From the NCBI GenBank assembly GCA_002404055.1, contig DHIZ01000233.1, positions 3,703-11,051 of the forward strand: DNA of 7,349 nt, given 5' to 3'. Under the pieces are notes generated by a model. It was not told the DNA's origin. It saw only the letters and a list, made by a program, of their open reading frames with translations, and searched no databases. The stretch is from Chloroflexi bacterium UBA4733 (lineage in GTDB: Bacteria > Chloroflexota > UBA4733). The translations under genes were made by a program, and so were the position numbers. Numbering within the stretch: the stretch's first letter is position 1; the number at the start of each line of letters is the position of its first letter. This document shows positions 4,298 through 7,349 of the stretch, piece after piece.

Positions 4298-6190
4298 CTA
4301 TTGCACCGTGAACTGTCCTGCCGAAAGATCGTTCGCCAGAACCGATCCACTGCTAGAAGTGACCACAATCTGGAAGATGTACGTTCCGGTCGCCGTCGAG
4401 GCGGGCACTTTCCAGGAGGCGCTATACCCGTACGCCGTGTTGGCGAGGAGTGACTGCCCGGTCCAAGAGTGGGAGTAGACCAGCTGACCGGCAGCATTGA
4501 CTACCTGGAAGGTCACGGTCACACCGCTCAGCGCCTGATTACTGGTGACGCTGCCCGTCAGCTTCTCGCTGTGGTGGGCGGACACGGTAGACGGTGAAGC
4601 AGCGGTCCCGGAGAACAGCAGCGTTGGCGTCGCTGTCGTAGTAGCGGCCGTACTCGAGCTGGTCGTGGTGCTGGCAGTGCTCGTCGTGGAGGACGTGCTC
4701 GAGGCGCTCGACGAACTGGTTGAGGTTGAGGTGGACGTCGTGCTACTGGTCGAGCTGGCGGTGCTCGACGTCGTCGAGCTGGTCGTGGAGGATGTGCTGG
4801 TGGTCCCCAGGCCGGCGTAGTACGCCTGCGCTTGCAGGCGCAGGTAGCCGCCGTCATCGTCGGCGTACACGCTGGTGTGGTTGTTACAGACGGTCCCGGT
4901 GCTCATGCCGTCCGTCGTACAGAAGCTGGCCGGGTTGGTGATGCCGTCGGCCATGCCGTCGTACTGCACCGTGCTGCCGCCGTTGCCTGCCCCGAACAGC
5001 AGGCCAATCACGCCGCTTTGTTGCAGTTCACTGAGATGGGCCATGAAGTATTCCACCCGATTATCCTGGTAGTGGCCGGTGGTGTTGTTCTCGCTGGCGA
5101 AGTACTGGTTGCCGATGGGGATCTGCCAGACGATCACCGGGCGGTTGACGCTGCTGCTCACGGCGCCGAGGTAGCTCTCCCAGCGGTGGAAGTTGGGGAA
5201 GGTGACGTTGAGGCGGTCCCACCAGGCGGCTGCGTCGCCGTAGACATATTTGTAGTAGCCGGCGTCGCGATCGGAGACGTCGTTGAAGAGCAGGTCATAG
5301 CTGGACGTCCCCGCCGGCACGCCGCTGATGCCGGCCTGGACGGCGAAACTCCCCGCCTGCTGGCCGAGGGCGACGGCATCGAGGCTGGTGCTGCTACTCG
5401 TGCCGATGTCGATCCCGGTGGCCCAGTCGCTCACATGGAATGCCAGTTTGACGTTGGGCGCATAGAGGTCGCGCAGATGCAGGAGCGCCCAGTTGAAGCC
5501 CTGGTAGGTGTTGGGATAGGCCGCGACAGCGGCGTCGCCGGACGAGGCGACAGCGGCGCCCAGGTCGGCCGGGTTATTCCCCGTCGCCGTGCAGTAGCTG
5601 TAGCAGCCGGAACTGATGTTCAGCACGGCCTGCTCGGCGTAGCCGGAGAGGTCAGGCTCGACGTGGACGATGGCCGTCTGGCCGAACCCGGTGATCCCAC
5701 CGTACGTCCCGGACCCCAGCCGCTGCATGAGCAGGGCGAAGTTCTGGTAGTAGCTGTTCATCAGGCTGGCGTTATTGAGATTCGAGAGATCTTTCTGGGC
5801 CTCCCCGCAACTGCCGCAACTGCCGCTGCTCTGCAGGAGCTCGTAGTAGCTGAAGACGGGAATATACGCATGCGAGGCGGCGCCTTGGGCGTAATACAAG
5901 GGGAACTGCCCACTACTGTTCCAGGTCTCCCAGCCGCTGCCGGTGTTGACGCCGCCGGAGAGGTACTGGTAGGCGTAGTCCCAGGGGATGCCGGAGTCGG
6001 GCAGCCAGCCGTACAGGCCAGTAGTGTCGGGTTCGGCCGCCAGACCAATGCCAAAATGCGTCGGGAGGCCACTTGGTGCACTCGCCGCGGCGGCCCGCTG
6101 TGCCGGCGCGAGCACGTTAAAGCTGACCAGCAGCAAGAGCAGGGCTGCGCCGAGCAGCCCGCGAGACGACGTCCTGATCACCACGAACAC
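4298..6190 (-). CDS. Secreted modular protein, hydrolase-like with Ser/Thr linker
   Basis: This exported protein of 630 residues has a Sec signal peptide (hydrophobic 11-29, LLGAALLLLLVSFNVLAPA; probable cleavage near AAAASA, 33-38). Residues about 43-462 form one large domain, probably a TIM barrel related to glycoside hydrolases. Conserved-looking elements are HFGIGL, GIPWDYAYQYLSGGVNTGSG, YIPVFSYYELLQ, TAIVHVEPDLSGY (E178, D180), KLAFHVSDW, LLFNDVSDRD and VIVWQIPIGNQY. Acidic residues at strand ends are candidate catalytic groups. Three cysteine pairs (C125/C128, C196/C200, C424/C435) suit disulfides outside the cell. A Ser/Thr linker (463-521) joins a C-terminal beta-sandwich (about 524-630) of the kind found in Chloroflexota extracellular enzymes, likely for carbohydrate binding. 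The substrate is unknown. The start is uncertain: GTG at 6190 has a GGAAGAG only 2 nt away, whereas the GTG of codon 3 has 8 nt. Confidence 0.88.
   Translation of the reverse strand: MFVVIRTSSRGLLGAALLLLLVSFNVLAPAQRAAAASAPSGLPTHFGIGLAAEPDTTGLYGWLPDSGIPWDYAYQYLSGGVNTGSGWETWNSSGQFPLYYAQGAASHAYIPVFSYYELLQSSGSCGSCGEAQKDLSNLNNASLMNSYYQNFALLMQRLGSGTYGGITGFGQTAIVHVEPDLSGYAEQAVLNISSGCYSYCTATGNNPADLGAAVASSGDAAVAAYPNTYQGFNWALLHLRDLYAPNVKLAFHVSDWATGIDIGTSSSTSLDAVALGQQAGSFAVQAGISGVPAGTSSYDLLFNDVSDRDAGYYKYVYGDAAAWWDRLNVTFPNFHRWESYLGAVSSSVNRPVIVWQIPIGNQYFASENNTTGHYQDNRVEYFMAHLSELQQSGVIGLLFGAGNGGSTVQYDGMADGITNPASFCTTDGMSTGTVCNNHTSVYADDDGGYLRLQAQAYYAGLGTTSTSSTTSSTTSSTASSTSSTTSTSTSTSSSSASSTSSTTSTASTTTSSSTAATTTATPTLLFSGTAASPSTVSAHHSEKLTGSVTSNQALSGVTVTFQVVNAAGQLVYSHSWTGQSLLANTAYGYSASWKVPASTATGTYIFQIVVTSSSGSVLANDLSAGQFTVQ
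4628..4804 (-). repeat. Low-complexity DNA coding the Ser/Thr linker
   Basis: Residues 463-521 of the secreted protein are almost only Ser and Thr with a few Ala. On the plus strand the DNA is a run of GTCGTCGAG/CTGGTCGTGG-like imperfect repeats, which creates a false Val/Leu/Glu-rich open frame there. Such linkers are usually O-glycosylated, flexible and variable in length between strains. Confidence 0.8.
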
Positions 6191-6746
6191 TTCTCTTCCA
6201 CGAGTAACGCCGCCGAACGGACGCTTTTCCCAGACGAACCCGGCAGCCTACCCGTCCAGTCTGCCGGAAGGGGCGGCACACGGGACGAAACGGGCGTCAA
6301 ACCGGGACGTGGCCCTAGTCCTTTCGTACTACTGCTCCGCACAGGGAGCAGTTCCTACCGGGAGAGATTGCTCAACAACAAGGCGGCGTTCCGTGTCAAG
6401 AGGGGACGGGAGACGTGCCGGCCGGCGCTGGTAGCCCATCTGGCCTATGCTTGCCTACGGCACTGACGCCCGAGACATCTGGATACACAACGGCACGGCA
6501 GCACTGTCCTGGAGCGACAACTGAACCGCCTGATCGCCGCACCGGACAATTGGCGGCGTGCCGGTGGCTGGAGGACACGTCCGCTATTGATCCCACCGGC
6601 GACGTCTGACACTGCCCCTGGAACGGGAGCTGCGTCCCGGGGCTAGGGCCTGTGTGCAAATCTTCTCCTATAGCGATCCCACGATGGGAGGTGCAGGGCG
6701 GGTGCGGTGGGCTAGAGGGGAGGAGGCGTGACAAGGAGGTGGCGCG
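6191..6746. other. Gene-poor stretch with one strong hairpin
   Basis: No credible gene is seen here; the open frames on both strands are Pro/Ser/Gly/Arg-rich and lack ribosome sites. A perfect inverted repeat, ACTGCTCC (6331-6338) and GGAGCAGT (6345-6352), has a 6-nt loop and no T-run. The end nearest 6190 must hold the promoter of the secreted protein, but no clear boxes are visible. The end nearest 6746 holds an ideal ribosome site, AAGGAGG at 6734-6739 and beyond, for the recombinase remnant. Confidence 0.5.
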
Positions 6747-7196
6747 GTGAGCGAGTTGGCGGCGGAGTCAGACCTCGCCATATGATGCTGGCTCTTCCTG
6801 CCCACCGGCAGTCTGGACCTGCCGGGGGAGCTGCTCCTCTGGCAGAAGCAGCAGCACCTGGAGGACGACGAGCCGCTGTTCTGCTCCCGCAAGAAGGGGA
6901 CGGACGGCCGCAAGCGCGCCATCTCCCGCATCCAGGCCTGGAAGATCGTCAAGGAGGCCTCGGCTCGGGCGGGAATCCAGGTGCTCGCCTTGCGTCCCTC
7001 GCAGCACGGCAACGCCGGCGCGCCCGCCCCGGTGCATCCCCACCTCTTCCGCCATGCGCGGGTACGGCAGCTCGTGCGGCAGACGAAGAGCCTGCCGCTG
7101 GCTCAGAAGCAGGCCGGCTGGTCGAGGTTGCAAATGGCGTACCTCACCATCGGCGACGACGAGGCGCGCGAGTTGATGCGCGGCGTGACGGAGTGA
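6747..7196 (+). pseudogene. Tyrosine recombinase C-terminal remnant with in-frame TGA
   Basis: A GTG at 6747 stands 7 nt after AAGGAGG and opens a frame of 150 codons ending at TGA 7194-7196, broken by a TGA at codon 13 (6783-6785). After the stop the frame reads CWLFLPTGSLDLPGELLLW, then a catalytic-domain C-terminus: KRAISRIQAWKIVKEAS, VHPHLFRHARVRQLVRQ (H99, R102), QAGWSRLQMAYLTIGDDEAR (W125 in the His/Trp place, Y132 as nucleophile). The core-binding domain and the first catalytic Arg are absent, so it cannot be an active recombinase alone. There is no ATG, GTG or TTG between the TGA and the GTG at 6981, so re-initiation would give at most 72 residues without most of the fold. It is most simply a truncated, decaying integrase. 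Read-through of the TGA is the alternative. It is not a close copy of the recombinase at 497-1483. Confidence 0.8.
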
Positions 7197-7349
7197 CGGC
7201 GGCCTCCGCCAGCCCGTTCTCCGTTGACAACCAGAAGGCGTCGGCCTACCGCAGCCAGTCTTTGCCCCACTACTCGCGCGTCCATGCCTACGGCGGGCAC
7301 AGCCGCACCTGCGCCGCTGCCTGGAATACTGAGTGGCTGGGCACTAACG
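7197..7349. other. Right end of window, no recognised feature
   Basis: After the recombinase remnant no gene, terminator or repeat was recognised. One plus-strand frame stays open to the edge (for example NQKASAYRSQSLPHYSRVHA) but has no ribosome site and no family resemblance. Confidence 0.4.

Noticed and set aside
6171..6178. GTCCTGAT near the start of the secreted protein gene as another array site
   Set aside because: A single one-mismatch copy is expected by chance in 7 kb of GC-rich DNA.
4832..6466. Open frame of 544 codons on the plus strand
   Set aside because: It is the antisense shadow of the secreted protein gene; the translation is Val/Gly/Ala/Asp-rich with no domain, and the minus-strand frame has a signal peptide and clear modules.
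6396..6734. 112-residue minus-strand frame
   Set aside because: The translation is Pro/Ser/Gly/Arg-rich, with no start signal and no family resemblance.
7224..7252. TTGACA promoter near the right end
   Set aside because: The matching -10 position reads TACCGC, which is poor, and no gene follows in the window.

Overview
The window is GC-rich DNA with GTG and TTG starts, good Shine-Dalgarno sequences and short overlapping genes. The GlsB-type membrane protein, the 213-residue hypothetical, the secreted protein with a Ser/Thr linker and the wHTH/coiled-coil regulator together suggest a Chloroflexota-like bacterium (Thermomicrobia or Ktedonobacteria type), with an actinomycete as the alternative. 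This placement is an impression, not a database result.

Left part (1-2303, minus strand) reads as a mobile or island module. From right to left it holds an aberrant class II tRNA-like gene (2190-2302) and then a tightly coupled three-gene operon. The operon encodes a membrane-anchored TPR protein, an 80-residue unknown and a complete tyrosine recombinase, with 4-bp stop/start overlaps at both junctions. Beyond the operon lies a DNA-binding wHTH protein that runs off the left edge. Its promoter region and its coding sequence are studded with copies of an octamer, GTCCTGAC, in both orientations and several reading frames. A tRNA 3' end facing a recombinase operon plus a regulator with its own site array fits an integrative element whose boundary is the tRNA, but this is inference.

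Middle part (2303-4297) looks like backbone: a GlsB/YeaQ/YmgE membrane protein, a small convergent hypothetical gene that overlaps it tail to tail by 160 bp, and a divergent 213-residue hypothetical. A gene-free stretch of about 480 bp follows. It carries imperfect inverted ends and internal short repeats reminiscent of a decayed IS end or MITE.

Right part (4298-7349) holds a large secreted protein on the minus strand: signal peptide, probable TIM-barrel hydrolase-like domain, Ser/Thr linker and C-terminal beta-sandwich. A gene-poor stretch of about 555 bp follows. Next is a second tyrosine recombinase, reduced to its catalytic C-terminus and interrupted by an in-frame TGA 12 codons after a well-placed GTG start. 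The last 150 bp show no recognisable gene.

The two most interesting signals are the octamer array threaded through the wHTH gene, and the tRNA-like gene with Ser-type features, an 8-nt anticodon loop and a 43-nt variable region just upstream of the recombinase operon.
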